DNA from: Elusimicrobiota bacterium
Lineage (GTDB): Bacteria; Elusimicrobiota; Elusimicrobia; UBA1565; UBA9628
NCBI GenBank assembly: GCA_026388095.1
Contig: JAPLKL010000034.1
Location: forward strand, 1-32,793
Direction of reading: 5' to 3'
DNA: 32,793 nucleotides
Each line of letters begins with the position of its first letter. Positions within the stretch are counted from its first letter, which is position 1. Position numbers and translations under genes: made by a program. Below are positions 7,100 through 16,976 of the stretch, piece by piece. Below the pieces are notes generated by a model. It was not told where the DNA came from. It saw only the letters and a program-made list of their open reading frames with translations, and ran no database searches.

Positions 7100-9525
7100 T
7101 GCCGATCCACACCGCCGCGCCGCCGCCGCCGGCTGCCGAGACCGTGCCGTTCTGCGGCCTGCAGCCGCAGGACCTGCGGGCCCTGAACGTCAGCCACGGC
7201 TGGTCGCTCAATGCTCCCGAGCTGGCCGCCATCCAGGCCCATTTCCGGGCCCTCAAGCGCGAGCCGTCCTTGGCGGAGCTGGAGACCTTGGCCCAGACCT
7301 GGTCCGAGCACTGCAAGCACAAGACCTTCACCAGCCCCATCCGCTTCAGCGACGGCAAGAAGACCCGCCTCATCAAGAGCCTCATCGAGGAGACCATCTT
7401 CAAGGCCACCAAGCAGCTCGCCCGCCCGTGGTGCCTCTCGGTGTTCAAGGACAACGCGGGCATCGTGGCCTTCGGCCCCAAGTGGGCCCTGGCCTTCAAG
7501 GTCGAGACCCACAACCACCCCAGCGCCATCGAGCCCTACGGAGGGGCCGAAACCGGGGTGGGCGGCGTCATCCGCGACGTCATGGGCGCGGGGTTGGGCG
7601 CCAAGCCGGTCTTGAACACCGACGTCTTCTGCTTCGCCCCCCCGGACTACGACGGCCCCTTGCCCGAGGGCGCCCTGCACCCGCGCCGGGTCTTCAACGG
7701 CGTGGTCGCCGGCGTGCGCGACTACGGCAACCGCATGGGCATCCCCACGGCCGCAGGCGGCCTGTGGTTCGATGACGACTATCGCCTCAACCCGCTGGTC
7801 TTCTGCGGCACCGTCGGGATCATGCCCACCTGGGCCGTGCGCAAGGAGGTCAAGCCGGGCGACCTCATCGTGGCGGCCGGCGGGCGCACGGGCCGCGACG
7901 GCCTGCACGGCGCCACCTTCTCCTCCGCGGCCTTGGAAGGGGCCCAGCTCTCCGCCGTGCAGATCGGGCACGCCATCAACGAGAAGAAGCTCCTCGACGC
8001 CCTGCTGGCGGCCCGCGACAAGAAGCTCTACCGCGGCGTGACCGATTGCGGCGCCGGCGGCTTCTCCTCGGCCATCGGGGAGCTCGCGGCCGAGTGCGGG
8101 GCGCGCGTGCGCCTGGAGGCCGCGCGGTTGAAGGTCTCCGACTTGTCCCCCTGGGAGATCTGGCTCTCCGAATCCCAGGAGCGCATGGTCTTCGCCGTGC
8201 CCCCGCGCAGCCTCAAGGCCTTCGCCGAGGTCTTCGCCTGCGAGGACTGCGAGACCGCGGTCCTGGGCGAGTTCACCTCCACCGGCCGCCTCCAGGTCAC
8301 CCATGCCGGGACCTCCGTGGTGGACCTGGACATGCGCTTCCTGCACGACGGGCTGCCCCGCTGCGAGCGCGCCGCGCTCTGGGCCCCCCAGAAGCCGGCG
8401 CCGGCCAAGGCCTCGGCGCACAAGAAGAGCCTGGCCCAGATCCTCACAGAGGGCCTCGGCCACCTCAACGTCTGCAGCCGGGAATGGGTCATACGGCAGT
8501 ACGACCACGAAGTGCAGGGCGGCACGGTCATCAAGCCCCTGCAAGGCATCCGTCACGACGGCCCCGGAGACGCCTGCGTCATCTGGCCCCATGCCGCCAC
8601 CGGCGATCCTTCCGACCACCAGGGCTTCGCGGTCAGCCACGGCCTCAATCCGGCCTACGGCAAGATCGACCCTTATCGCATGGCCCTGGCCTGCGCCGAC
8701 GAGGCCCTGCGCAACCTCCTCTGCGTGGGCGCCGACATCTCCCGCGCGGCCTTCCTCGACAACTTCTGCTGGGCGAGTCCCGATGACCCGGCCCAGTTGG
8801 GGGCCCTGGTGCGCGCCGCGGAGGGCTGCCGCGACGCGGCCCTGGGCTTCGGCGTGCCCTTCATCTCCGGCAAGGACAGCCTCTACAATCAGACCAAGGA
8901 CGTCAACGGCAAGGACCTCGCCATCCCGGGGACCTTGCTCATCTCGGCCCTGGCCCCGGTCGCCGACGTGCGCAAGGCCCTGACCATGGAGATCAAGGGG
9001 CCGGGCAACGCCCTCTACCTCGTGGGCTGGACCGCCGAAGAGCTGGGCGGCTCTTTGTTCCACCAGGTGTGCGGTCGCTGCGCCAGCTGCGCCGCGCCGG
9101 CCGTGGACACCCGCGCCGCTCTGGCCGCCTTCAAGGCCGTGCAGTCGGCCCTGGCCAAAGGCCTGGTCCTCTCCGCGCACGACCTTTCCGACGGCGGCCT
9201 CGGCGTCGCGGCCGCCGAGATGTGCTTCACGGGCGAGTCCGGAGCCAGCCTGGACCTCGACGAGGTCCCGCGCCGCTCCCCCATCTATTCCGACGAAGTC
9301 CTGCTCTTCTCCGAGAGCGCCAGCCGCATCCTGCTCGAGGTGTCCCCGGAGCACGAGGCGGCCTTCCTCAAGGCGCTGCGCGGCGCGCCGGTCAAGCGCG
9401 TGGGGACGACCATGGCCAATCCCGTGCTCAAGGTGACCGGCCTCGACGGCCGGGTCGCTTTGGAGGCCGCGCTCTGCGACCTCAAGAGCGCCTGGCAGCT
9501 AGGCCTGCCCCGGAGGCTGGGATGA
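7099..9525 (+). CDS. purL: FGAM synthase large subunit (small-type PurL)
   Basis: PurL catalyses ATP-dependent amidation of FGAR to FGAM with PurS and PurQ. The 808-residue protein shows the ETLAQTWSEHCKHKTF motif with its catalytic His (about 62-77), VETHNHPSAIEPYGGAETGVGG (136-157), GRTGRDGLHGATFSS and the second-half SGKDSLYNQ segment. It lacks the glutaminase domain, which is encoded separately by the next gene. The start at 7099 shares a base with the purS stop (TGATG). An upstream in-frame extension to 7012 only re-reads purS. It overlaps purQ by four bases. Confidence 0.96.
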   Translation: MPIHTAAPPPPAAETVPFCGLQPQDLRALNVSHGWSLNAPELAAIQAHFRALKREPSLAELETLAQTWSEHCKHKTFTSPIRFSDGKKTRLIKSLIEETIFKATKQLARPWCLSVFKDNAGIVAFGPKWALAFKVETHNHPSAIEPYGGAETGVGGVIRDVMGAGLGAKPVLNTDVFCFAPPDYDGPLPEGALHPRRVFNGVVAGVRDYGNRMGIPTAAGGLWFDDDYRLNPLVFCGTVGIMPTWAVRKEVKPGDLIVAAGGRTGRDGLHGATFSSAALEGAQLSAVQIGHAINEKKLLDALLAARDKKLYRGVTDCGAGGFSSAIGELAAECGARVRLEAARLKVSDLSPWEIWLSESQERMVFAVPPRSLKAFAEVFACEDCETAVLGEFTSTGRLQVTHAGTSVVDLDMRFLHDGLPRCERAALWAPQKPAPAKASAHKKSLAQILTEGLGHLNVCSREWVIRQYDHEVQGGTVIKPLQGIRHDGPGDACVIWPHAATGDPSDHQGFAVSHGLNPAYGKIDPYRMALACADEALRNLLCVGADISRAAFLDNFCWASPDDPAQLGALVRAAEGCRDAALGFGVPFISGKDSLYNQTKDVNGKDLAIPGTLLISALAPVADVRKALTMEIKGPGNALYLVGWTAEELGGSLFHQVCGRCASCAAPAVDTRAALAAFKAVQSALAKGLVLSAHDLSDGGLGVAAAEMCFTGESGASLDLDEVPRRSPIYSDEVLLFSESASRILLEVSPEHEAAFLKALRGAPVKRVGTTMANPVLKVTGLDGRVALEAALCDLKSAWQLGLPRRLG

Positions 9526-10295
9526 AGCGCCCCAAAGTCCTCGTCCTGCGCGCGGCCGGGACCAACTGCGACCTGGAGACGGCCGAAGCCTTCGCCTTGG
9601 TGGGCGGAGCAGCGGAGCGCGTGCACATCGACCGCATCCGCACCGGCAAGACCAAGCTCATGGACTTCGACATCCTGATCCTGCCCGGCGGCTTCTCCTA
9701 CAGCGATGACGTGGGCGCGGGCCGCATACTCGCCAACCAGCTCAAGCTCTACTTCAAGGAGCTGCGCAACTTCGTGCGCCTGGGGCGGCCGGTGCTGGGC
9801 ATCTGCAACGGCTTCCAAGCCTTGGTCAAGGCCGGTCTGCTGCCCCTCTCCCACGGCGAGCAGACCGCGGGGTTCACGGCCAACGATTCCGGCCGATTCG
9901 AGGCGCGCTGGGTCCACCTGCGCCTCAACACCCAGAGCTCGTGCCTGTTCTTCAAGGGCCTGCCCGAGATGATCGAGCTGCCCGTGGCGCACGGGGAGGG
10001 CAAGCTGGTCCTGAAGTCCCCCCGCCAGCTCGAGGAGCTCAAGAAGAACAAGTCCATCGCCATGCAGTACGTCAGCGACGACGGCAAGCTCGCGGGCTAC
10101 CCGGCCAACCCCAACGGCTCGATCTTCAACATCGCGGCCCTGACCAACCCCGAAGGCAACTGTCTGGGCATGATGCCGCATCCGGAACGCTACACCACGA
10201 GGTTCCAGCATCCCAGCTGGACCCGGCAGACCTTCGTCAAGGAGGGCGTGGGCCTGGAGATGTTCCGCAACGCCGTGGAGTATTGCCGAGGCTAG
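9522..10295 (+). CDS. purQ: FGAM synthase glutaminase subunit
   Basis: PurQ supplies ammonia from glutamine to PurL. It is a class I amidotransferase of 257 residues with the nucleophile elbow GICNGFQ (Cys95) and the His220/Glu222 pair in MMPHPER. The LPGGFSYSDDVGAG segment (55-67) is diagnostic for PurQ. The length is slightly above the usual 220-260 range for the separate subunit. It overlaps purL by four bases and ends six bases before purF. Confidence 0.95.
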   Translation: MKRPKVLVLRAAGTNCDLETAEAFALVGGAAERVHIDRIRTGKTKLMDFDILILPGGFSYSDDVGAGRILANQLKLYFKELRNFVRLGRPVLGICNGFQALVKAGLLPLSHGEQTAGFTANDSGRFEARWVHLRLNTQSSCLFFKGLPEMIELPVAHGEGKLVLKSPRQLEELKKNKSIAMQYVSDDGKLAGYPANPNGSIFNIAALTNPEGNCLGMMPHPERYTTRFQHPSWTRQTFVKEGVGLEMFRNAVEYCRG

Positions 10296-10301
10296 AGTCC
10301 A

Positions 10302-11690
10302 TTGTGCGGAATCGTCGGGATAGCTGATTCGCCGCAGGCCGCCCAGCTCGCGCACCTGGGCCTCTTCGCGCTGCAGCACCGCGGGCAGGAATCCGCGGGG
10401 ATCGTGTCCGCCTACCGCTCCGAGCTGCGCCCGCACGTGGGCATGGGCCTGGTCTCCGAGGTCTTCGACCACGCGATCCTGCAGGCCCTGACCGGAGAGA
10501 GCGCCATCGGCCATGTGCGCTACTCCACGACCGGCGCCAGCCATCTCAAGAACGCCCAGCCCCTGCTCTTCAAGACCACCCACGGGCCCATCGCCATCGC
10601 GCACAACGGCAACCTGACCAACGCCGCCCGCCTGCGCCGCAGCCTCGAGCACCGCGGCGCCATCTTCCAGTCCGACACGGACACCGAGATCATCGCGCAC
10701 CTGCTGGCCCGCGAGCCGGGCCCCGTGGAGGAGGCCTTGGTCGCCAGCCTGCGGCAGGTGGAGGGCTCCGGCTGCCTGCTCATCCTCACCCCCGACAAGC
10801 TCATCGCGGCGCGCGACCCCCACGGCTTCCGGCCCCTGGTGCTGGGGGACCTGGACGGGACCGCGATCCTGGCCTCCGAGACCTCGGCCTTGAACCTGCT
10901 CAAAGCCCGGCTCGTCCGGGAGGTCGCGCCCGGCGAGGTCCTGGTGCTGGAGAAAGGCCGCAGCCGCAGCCTCAAGCCCTTCGCCCCGGTGAAGCTCTCG
11001 CGCTGCGTCTTCGAGCAGGTCTACCTGGCCCGGCCGGACTCCAACATCTTCGGCCGCAACGTCCAGGCCGTGCGGCGCGAGCTGGGCCGGGAGCTGGCCC
11101 GCCAGACCAAGGGCCTCAAGGCCGACGTGGTGGTGCCGGTCCCGGATTCCGGCGTCTCGGCGGCCCTGGGCTTCTCCGACGAGTCCGGCATCCCCTTCGA
11201 GATGGGCCTGGTGCGCAGCCACTACGTCAGCCGCACCTTCATCAAGCCCAGCCAGGAGCTGCGCGAGCTCGCCGCGGAGCTCAAGCTCGCCCCGGTGCCC
11301 GAGACCCTGCAGGGCAAGCGGGTGGTGCTGGTCGACGACTCCATCGTGCGGGGCACCACCTCGCTCAAGATCACCAAGAGCCTGCGCCGGGCCGGCGCCC
11401 GCGAGGTCCACATGGCGGTCTCCAGCCCCCCCATCATCTCCCCCTGCTACTACGGCATCGACACGCCCTCCTGCGCGGAGCTCATCGCCAGCCGGCGCTC
11501 CGTGCCGGAGATCCGCCGCTTCCTGGAAGTGGACAGCCTCCACTATCTTGACCTGGGGCGCATGCTCAGGGCGGCAGGCGGGGGCGACGCCTCCGGCTTC
11601 TGCTCGGCCTGCTTCACCGGGAAATACCCCACGTCCATCCCCGAAGCCAAGCCGCAGGGGCGCAAGGGCAGGAAGGCGGCCGCGCGATGA
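10302..11690 (+). CDS. purF: amidophosphoribosyltransferase
   Basis: PurF makes 5-phosphoribosylamine from PRPP and glutamine, the committed step of purine synthesis. The start must be TTG at 10302: an in-frame TAG lies nine bases upstream, and the Cys needed as the N-terminal nucleophile follows at once (MCGIVG). The glutaminase domain contains the LQHRGQESAGI motif, and the PRPP-binding motif VVLVDDSIVRGTTS is at 341-354. Cys235, Cys382, Cys434 and Cys437 (the latter pair in FCSACF) match the four iron-sulfur ligands of the Bacillus-type enzyme. No propeptide is encoded. The weak start is unusual in an operon otherwise using ATG. Confidence 0.96.
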   Translation: MCGIVGIADSPQAAQLAHLGLFALQHRGQESAGIVSAYRSELRPHVGMGLVSEVFDHAILQALTGESAIGHVRYSTTGASHLKNAQPLLFKTTHGPIAIAHNGNLTNAARLRRSLEHRGAIFQSDTDTEIIAHLLAREPGPVEEALVASLRQVEGSGCLLILTPDKLIAARDPHGFRPLVLGDLDGTAILASETSALNLLKARLVREVAPGEVLVLEKGRSRSLKPFAPVKLSRCVFEQVYLARPDSNIFGRNVQAVRRELGRELARQTKGLKADVVVPVPDSGVSAALGFSDESGIPFEMGLVRSHYVSRTFIKPSQELRELAAELKLAPVPETLQGKRVVLVDDSIVRGTTSLKITKSLRRAGAREVHMAVSSPPIISPCYYGIDTPSCAELIASRRSVPEIRRFLEVDSLHYLDLGRMLRAAGGGDASGFCSACFTGKYPTSIPEAKPQGRKGRKAAAR

Positions 11691-12955
11691 AGGTCCTCAT
11701 CCTGGGCTCCGGCGGGCGCGAGCACGCCTTGGCCTGGAAGGCGGCGCAGAGCCGCCTGGTGCAGAAGCTCTACTGCGCCCCGGGCTCCGACGCCATCTCC
11801 GCTTTGGCCGAGTGCATCCCGCTGGACTGCTGCGACGCCACCGAGGTGGCCGGGTTCTGCGCGGAGAAGGGCGTGGACCTCGTCATCGTTGGCCCCGAGG
11901 GGCCGCTGGCCGCGGGCGTAGCCGACGTCCTGCGCCGGGCCGGGGTCCGGGTCTTCGGGCCGGGCCAGGCCGCGGCCAGGCTGGAGTCCTCCAAGGCCTT
12001 CGCCAAGGACTTCTTGGCCCGCCATCACATCCCCACGGCCCGCGGCCGCTGCTGCGCGAGCGTGGAAGAGGCGGCGGCCGCTTTGGAGGCCATGAAGTTC
12101 CCTCTGGTGGTCAAGGCCGACGGCCTGGCCGCGGGCAAGGGCGTGCGCGTCTGCGCCGACCGCGAGGAGGCCGAGGAGACGGTCGAGGACTTCATGAGCC
12201 TCAAGACCCTCCAGGCCGCGGGCGAGACCGTGGTCATCGAGGAGTGCCTCTCGGGCCCGGAGCTCTCGGCGCTGGCCCTGACGGACGCAAAGACCTACAA
12301 GCTCCTGCCCCACAGCCGCGACCACAAGCGCCTGCTCGACGGCGACAAGGGCCCCAACACCGGCGGCATGGGCGCCTTCGCCCCGGTCGAGACCGGCCCG
12401 GAGCTCGAGTCGGCCATCCGCGCGATCTTCGACGCGGCCTTGGCCGGCCTGCGCGCCGACGGGCTGGATTACCGCGGCGTGCTCTACGCCGGCCTGATGC
12501 TCACGGCCCAGGGCCCCAAGGTCCTCGAGTTCAACTGCCGCTTCGGCGACCCGGAGACGCAGGCGCTCATGCCCCTTCTGGACTGCGACCTGGTGGCGCT
12601 GACTTTGGCCTGCGCGGAGGGGCGCCTGGGCCCGGCCGAGCTCAAGGTCCGGCCGGGGGCCTGCGTCTGCGTGACGCTCGCCTCCGAGAACTACCCGCGC
12701 GCGCCCATGACCGGCCGGCCCATCACGGGCCTGGAGGATTTCCCGGAGAGCCCGGACCTGAGGCTCTTCCACGCCGGGACCGCCCGCCCCGGCGGGCGCT
12801 GGACCACGACGGGCGGCCGGGTGCTGGGCGTGACCGCCTGGGGCCCGGACGCCTCGGCCGCGCGGCGCCGCGCCTATGAGGGCGTCTCGCGCGTCTGTTT
12901 CGACGGGATGCACTACCGCCGCGACATCGCAGGCGAGCTGCTGGCGCTCCGATGA
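11687..12955 (+). CDS. purD: phosphoribosylamine-glycine ligase
   Basis: PurD (GAR synthetase) joins phosphoribosylamine to glycine using ATP. The 422-residue ATP-grasp protein has the N-terminal [17 protein letters not shown], the VGPEGPL segment, ATP-binding [32 protein letters not shown] and the metal-binding [11 protein letters not shown]. The length is typical. The ATG overlaps the purF stop and its own stop overlaps purE, each by four bases. Gly replaces the more common Val in the GPExPL motif, a minor variation. Confidence 0.96.
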   Translation: MKVLILGSGGREHALAWKAAQSRLVQKLYCAPGSDAISALAECIPLDCCDATEVAGFCAEKGVDLVIVGPEGPLAAGVADVLRRAGVRVFGPGQAAARLESSKAFAKDFLARHHIPTARGRCCASVEEAAAALEAMKFPLVVKADGLAAGKGVRVCADREEAEETVEDFMSLKTLQAAGETVVIEECLSGPELSALALTDAKTYKLLPHSRDHKRLLDGDKGPNTGGMGAFAPVETGPELESAIRAIFDAALAGLRADGLDYRGVLYAGLMLTAQGPKVLEFNCRFGDPETQALMPLLDCDLVALTLACAEGRLGPAELKVRPGACVCVTLASENYPRAPMTGRPITGLEDFPESPDLRLFHAGTARPGGRWTTTGGRVLGVTAWGPDASAARRRAYEGVSRVCFDGMHYRRDIAGELLALR

Positions 12956-13434
12956 AGCCAGCTCTGGTCGGGATCCTGATGGGCAGCCGCAGCGACTGGG
13001 AAGCCATGAAGTCGGCCGCGGACATGCTCGAGAAATTCGGCGTGGCGCACGAATGCCGGATCCTCTCCGCGCACCGGGCGCCGGACGCCGTAGCCCGCTA
13101 CGCGGCCTCGGCCGAAGGCCGGGGCCTGCGGGTGCTCATCGCGGGCGCGGGCGGGGCCGCGCACCTGGCGGGCGTGGCGGCGGCCAAGACGATCCTGCCG
13201 GTGCTGGGAGTGCCCATGGCCTCCAAGCACCTCGGGGGGCTGGATTCCCTGCTCTCCACCGTGCAGATGCCCAAAGGCGTTCCGGTGGCCACGCTGGCCA
13301 TAGGAGAGAGCGGGGCGGCCAACGCGGCCCTCATGGCCGTCGCCATCCTGGCCCTATCGGACGCGGGCCTGCGCCGCAAGCTCCAGGCCTTCCGCCGCAG
13401 CCAGACCCGCGCGGTCCTCTCCCAGAAGCTCTGA
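12952..13434 (+). CDS. purE: N5-carboxyaminoimidazole ribonucleotide mutase
   Basis: PurE converts N5-CAIR to CAIR (class I) or carboxylates AIR directly (class II). The 160-residue protein has the GSRSDWEAM start motif, SAHRAPD at 43-49 and the [13 protein letters not shown] loop; the length and these motifs favour class I. No purK is nearby, so the class assignment rests on the sequence only. It is the last gene of the operon, and a FecR-domain gene converges on it after 46 bp. No strong terminator is seen in that gap. Confidence 0.93.
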   Translation: MKPALVGILMGSRSDWEAMKSAADMLEKFGVAHECRILSAHRAPDAVARYAASAEGRGLRVLIAGAGGAAHLAGVAAAKTILPVLGVPMASKHLGGLDSLLSTVQMPKGVPVATLAIGESGAANAALMAVAILALSDAGLRRKLQAFRRSQTRAVLSQKL

Positions 13435-13480
13435 GCCGGAGCTTCCCCCCGGATCGACGCGGTCCTGGCCCGAGCGGATG

Positions 13481-14809
13481 TCATCGGACCAGGGGCGCAG
13501 TCGCGGTCTGCAATGAGCCGGTCGCCGAGCCCGTGGCGGTGGCGGCTGTGGCGGAGTTGGAGTACTGCAGGTCGACCTTCATGTCCGCCGCCGCCGTCCC
13601 GCCGCGGTTCATGAAGGACACGGTGGTCTTGGAGAAGTCCCCGCCCGACGTGCCTAGGCTGGGGCCGAAACCGTTGAGCGTCTTGCCGAAAATGGCATTG
13701 CCGGTCGAGCCGGCGAACGAATCCGCGCTGCTCTGGGGAGCCGAGTCCGTGATCGGGCCGCTGAGACTGATGTTGCCTCCGGACAAGACGCGCGCGCCGA
13801 AGTCGACCGAGAGCTGGAAGGTCAGGCCTCCGGGGACATTCGTGCCGGCGCCGCAAGCGGTCCCTCCGGAGCAGAAATAGTCGCCGACCCCGCTGTAGGA
13901 GCCGGTGCCCTGCAGGCTGCGCACCTGGTCCCAGGTGGAGAGGCCGTCGGCGATGGGACTCGCGGTCTGCGCGGCCGTCTGCTGAGCGGTGTTCGCCGAG
14001 TTCGAGAAATTGAGCACGTCTGCGGAGGTTCCGGCATTGCCGCTTCCGGCCGCCGTGTCCTGCCCCGCCGCCTGGCTCGTGGACTGCCCGCCCTGCGCCG
14101 GGCCTGCCCCACCACCCGCGCCGCCCGCGCCGCCGGCGGCCGGCCCCTGCTGCGGGGCTTCGCCCAGGGAGCCCAGGATCTGCTGGGCCTGCGCGCTCAT
14201 ATCCGTCACCCCGGCGGGGGGCTGGCCCGGCAGGACCGTGGTGCCGAAGCCCGGCTGGGTGATGACCACATCCGAGCCCGCGTTGCCCACGGCCACGCTG
14301 CCCGGGTTCTCGTTGGCGTTGTTCTGCGCCCCGGGTCCGAAGAGGATGACGGTGGAACCGCCCTGCGAGACCTGCCCGCCCGCGATGGTGCCCCGGATGC
14401 CGATGGTCCCCACCGGCAGCTTGACCTTCATGCTCGCCGGGTCCTTGCGCGCCACCTTGCCCGTGACGAAGCGGAACACGCCCTTGGTCACCCGCGCCGT
14501 GACCTTGCCCGAGCTGGTGGCCGGGTCGTAGACGAACTCGTCGAGGACCATGTCGCTGTCGGGGCCGATCGTGAAGACCGTTTCGTCGAGCAGCAGCACC
14601 TGCAGGCGGCCCGCCGCGTCGGTGGTGACGTGGTCGTTGAGGAAGACCGGCTTGCCGCTGGAGAGCACCCGGCCCACGGCCGCGCCGGGCGCCTGGGCCA
14701 TGACCGCGCCCTTGACGGCAGCGGCCGCGCCGATGCGCGTGAGTCCCGCGGCCGGGACCTGGGCCGAAGCGGCAGTGACGACGCTGAGGAGCAGAGCGAG
14801 AAGGGTCAT
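13481..14809 (-). CDS. exported FecR-domain protein
   Basis: The protein (442 residues from the ATG at 14809) begins with a hydrophobic signal peptide, MTLLALLLSVVTAASAQ. A FecR-type domain (about 30-145) follows, including VKGAV, the LLLDETVFTIGPDSDMVLDEFVYDP segment and PVGTIGIRGT. A Gly/Ala/Gln-rich linker occupies 215-290. The C-terminal part (325-442) is rich in Ser, Gly and Thr with beta-strand-like alternation, suggesting an extracellular region. The GGGAGG about eight bases before 14809 favours this start over the in-frame ATG at 14824. Stand-alone exported FecR proteins are usually surface or periplasmic and have no established role; no sigma factor is adjacent. Confidence 0.78.
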   Translation of the reverse strand: MTLLALLLSVVTAASAQVPAAGLTRIGAAAAVKGAVMAQAPGAAVGRVLSSGKPVFLNDHVTTDAAGRLQVLLLDETVFTIGPDSDMVLDEFVYDPATSSGKVTARVTKGVFRFVTGKVARKDPASMKVKLPVGTIGIRGTIAGGQVSQGGSTVILFGPGAQNNANENPGSVAVGNAGSDVVITQPGFGTTVLPGQPPAGVTDMSAQAQQILGSLGEAPQQGPAAGGAGGAGGGAGPAQGGQSTSQAAGQDTAAGSGNAGTSADVLNFSNSANTAQQTAAQTASPIADGLSTWDQVRSLQGTGSYSGVGDYFCSGGTACGAGTNVPGGLTFQLSVDFGARVLSGGNISLSGPITDSAPQSSADSFAGSTGNAIFGKTLNGFGPSLGTSGGDFSKTTVSFMNRGGTAAADMKVDLQYSNSATAATATGSATGSLQTATAPLVR

Positions 14810-14962
14810 AGGCGGGCCTCCCATCCAGGTGTTCTTCCGATGATTGTACCTTTTGGCGGGTTCCGGCGCAGGAGCATGCGGGACATCAGGCCTAGAGCCA
14901 GGACGGCGTAAGTCCCATCGATCTCAGGCCCGACAGCCCAGGCGCTGTCTTCGGCCCGGGCT

Positions 14963-14968
14963 TACACT
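14963..14968 (+). promoter_or_regulatory. -10-like hexamer close to the PiT start
   Basis: TACACT lies nine bases before the GTG start at 14978 and no ribosome-binding site is visible in between. Together with similar spacings elsewhere in the window, this suggests a leaderless or nearly leaderless transcript. Confidence 0.35.
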
Positions 14969-14977
14969 TTACCAGCA

Positions 14978-16948
14978 GTGGACCGACTATCGCGCAGACT
15001 CATCGCTTCGGGAGCCGCCGCCGCGCTCCTGATCACCGCGCCCGGCCTGCCCTGTTACCAGGCCGCGGCCGGCGTCGTCACTTCCGGCGTCGTGACCTCC
15101 AGCCTCGGTTCCGCGGCCGACACCGGCGCGGCCGGCAGGTCCGGGTCCGTCGCGCCCGACTTCGACAACTCCGGCCTGCGCCCCGTCCTGCGGCTCGATT
15201 TCGGCCTGCTCGGCGCGGCTCCCGCCGCTCTCGTCCCGCAAGTCGCCCCCGGACACAGCGTCCTGCCGGCGCCCATGCCGGAGGCCGCCGTCGCCGTCCC
15301 TTTGCCGGCCCCGGCGGAGCAGCCCAAGGCTGAGCCGGTCCCGGCCGGGAGATTCCAAGAGGCCCAGATCCGCCTGGACGCCGTCGCAGCGGGACAGGAC
15401 TTGCCCGGCATAGGCCGGACCCTCTCCGAGCCGAACGCGGCGCCTGAAAGCGTCCAGGCCGTCTCAGCAAAGGCTTTCGACGCTCAGGTCCCCGCCCGGG
15501 ACGCCGAAGCCGTGCCGGCGGCCGCGAACCTAGCCAGGTTCAGCCGGGGACTCGCCGGGACCTTGGCCGGCCTGCACAAGCGCTTCGACCTGGCCTCCGA
15601 GGGACAGGCCGAGCCTGAACCTCCCCCTCCGGCGCCTGCGCCGACGCGCGGCGGCAAGGCTCTGCAGGCCGCGCGCACCGGCCTCGCCGCGCTGCTGGGG
15701 GCCGGCATGGGGGTGGGCTTGGTCTTCTCCGGAGCCGCGGCCGCGACTTTGACCCCGCTCGCCGCGGCCGTGGCGGGAGGTCTCGGCCTGGCCGCTTTGG
15801 CCTGGGCCGCCAAGAAGCGCTTCGCCGCGCAGCCGGGCGCGGTCCGCAAGCCCCTGGCGCCCGCGCTCCTGGGCGCGGCCGGGCTCTTCCTGCTCGGCGC
15901 CGCCGCCTCCCCCGTGCTGGCCGGGCTCGTGGGCATGACCGCCCTGCACGTCGGCTCCGTCGGGCTCCTGGTCTCCTTGGCCCTGCTCTTCGAGTTCCTC
16001 AACGGCATGCACGACGCGGCCAACTCCATCGCGACCGTGGTCGCGACCAAGACCCTCACCCCGCGCCAGGCCGTGCTCTGGGCCGCCTTCTTCAACTCCA
16101 TCGCCTACTTCGTCTTCGGCGCGCACATCGCCACCACCATCGGCAGCGGCCTCATCAGCCCGGCGGTCATGTCCAACGCCCTGCTCGCCGCGGCTCTGCT
16201 CGGGGCCAGCCTTTGGAACTGGATCACGGTCAAGCTCGGCATACCCGTGAGCTCCTCGCATTCGCTCATCGGCGGCCTGGTGGGCGCGGCCTTGGTGGCC
16301 GGCGGCTTCAAGGCCCTGGTCGCCGCCAGCCTCCTGCGCACGGCGCTGTTCATGGTCGTCTCCCCGGTCGTGGGCTTGGCCGTCTCTTTCGCGCTCATGG
16401 CGCTGATCAGCCATTTCTTCCCGGGCCCGCTCTCGGATCGGGCCCGCAAAGCTTTCGGCGGGGCGCAGCTCGCCTCCTCGGCGTTCCTGAGCCTGGGTCA
16501 CGGCGGCAACGACTCGCAGAAGACCATCGGGATCATCACGGCCCTGCTCTTCGCCAACGGCTTCCTGGGCGCGGCGTTCCATGTGCCCTGGTTCGTGGCC
16601 GCCGCCTCCTACCTGGCCATGGGGCTGGGGACGATGATGGGCGGCTGGCGCATCATCAAGACCTTGGGCGAGAAGGTGACCAAGCTGGACCGGTCCATGG
16701 GCACGGCGGCCGAGGTCGGCGCCGGAGCCGCCATCATGCTCTCCACCTGGCTGGGGGTGCCCGTCTCCACCACCCACGTGGTCACGGGCTCCGTGACCGG
16801 GGTGGGAGCCGCCCACAACGGAGCCAAGTCGGTGCAGTGGGGCACGCTGAGCAAGATCGCCTGGGCCTGGGTCCTGACCATCCCCTTCGCGGCGCTCGGC
16901 TCGGGCCTGCTCTACCTGCTCTTCACGGTGCTGCTCCGGGTGGCCTAG
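14978..16948 (+). CDS. PiT-family inorganic phosphate transporter with long N-terminal extension
   Basis: Residues about 318-656 form a PHO4/PiT permease (PF01384), which imports phosphate with protons or sodium. The first signature is NGMHDAANSIATVVATKTLTP (342-362), with its inverted-repeat partner GHGGNDSQKTIG (507-518) and the paired PVSSSH (423-428) and PVSTTH (595-600). The preceding 317 residues are not part of the usual protein: a signal-like hydrophobic N-terminus (1-32), a Pro/Ala-rich stretch (90-125, 210-225) and two extra hydrophobic segments (234-277, 292-315). GTG at 14978 is the first available start. No PhoU-like partner gene is adjacent. The TAG stop overlaps the terminus of the next insertion element by two bases, so the C-terminus may have been reset by the insertion. 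Confidence 0.88.
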   Translation: MDRLSRRLIASGAAAALLITAPGLPCYQAAAGVVTSGVVTSSLGSAADTGAAGRSGSVAPDFDNSGLRPVLRLDFGLLGAAPAALVPQVAPGHSVLPAPMPEAAVAVPLPAPAEQPKAEPVPAGRFQEAQIRLDAVAAGQDLPGIGRTLSEPNAAPESVQAVSAKAFDAQVPARDAEAVPAAANLARFSRGLAGTLAGLHKRFDLASEGQAEPEPPPPAPAPTRGGKALQAARTGLAALLGAGMGVGLVFSGAAAATLTPLAAAVAGGLGLAALAWAAKKRFAAQPGAVRKPLAPALLGAAGLFLLGAAASPVLAGLVGMTALHVGSVGLLVSLALLFEFLNGMHDAANSIATVVATKTLTPRQAVLWAAFFNSIAYFVFGAHIATTIGSGLISPAVMSNALLAAALLGASLWNWITVKLGIPVSSSHSLIGGLVGAALVAGGFKALVAASLLRTALFMVVSPVVGLAVSFALMALISHFFPGPLSDRARKAFGGAQLASSAFLSLGHGGNDSQKTIGIITALLFANGFLGAAFHVPWFVAAASYLAMGLGTMMGGWRIIKTLGEKVTKLDRSMGTAAEVGAGAAIMLSTWLGVPVSTTHVVTGSVTGVGAAHNGAKSVQWGTLSKIAWAWVLTIPFAALGSGLLYLLFTVLLRVA

Positions 16949-16976
16949 CAGGCTGCTGATAAAGTCCGTTCTGGGA

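Noticed and set aside
7093-9354. Long minus-strand open frames opposite purL and neighbouring purine genes (for example 4117-5412, 7093-9354, 9285-11543, 11543-12913)
   Set aside because: They are antisense shadows caused by GC-rich third positions. Their translations are Gly/Ala/Arg/His-rich without family motifs, while the plus-strand frames encode complete purine enzymes.
13435-13480. Strong intrinsic terminator after purE
   Set aside because: Only weak imperfect stems and no T tract on either strand.
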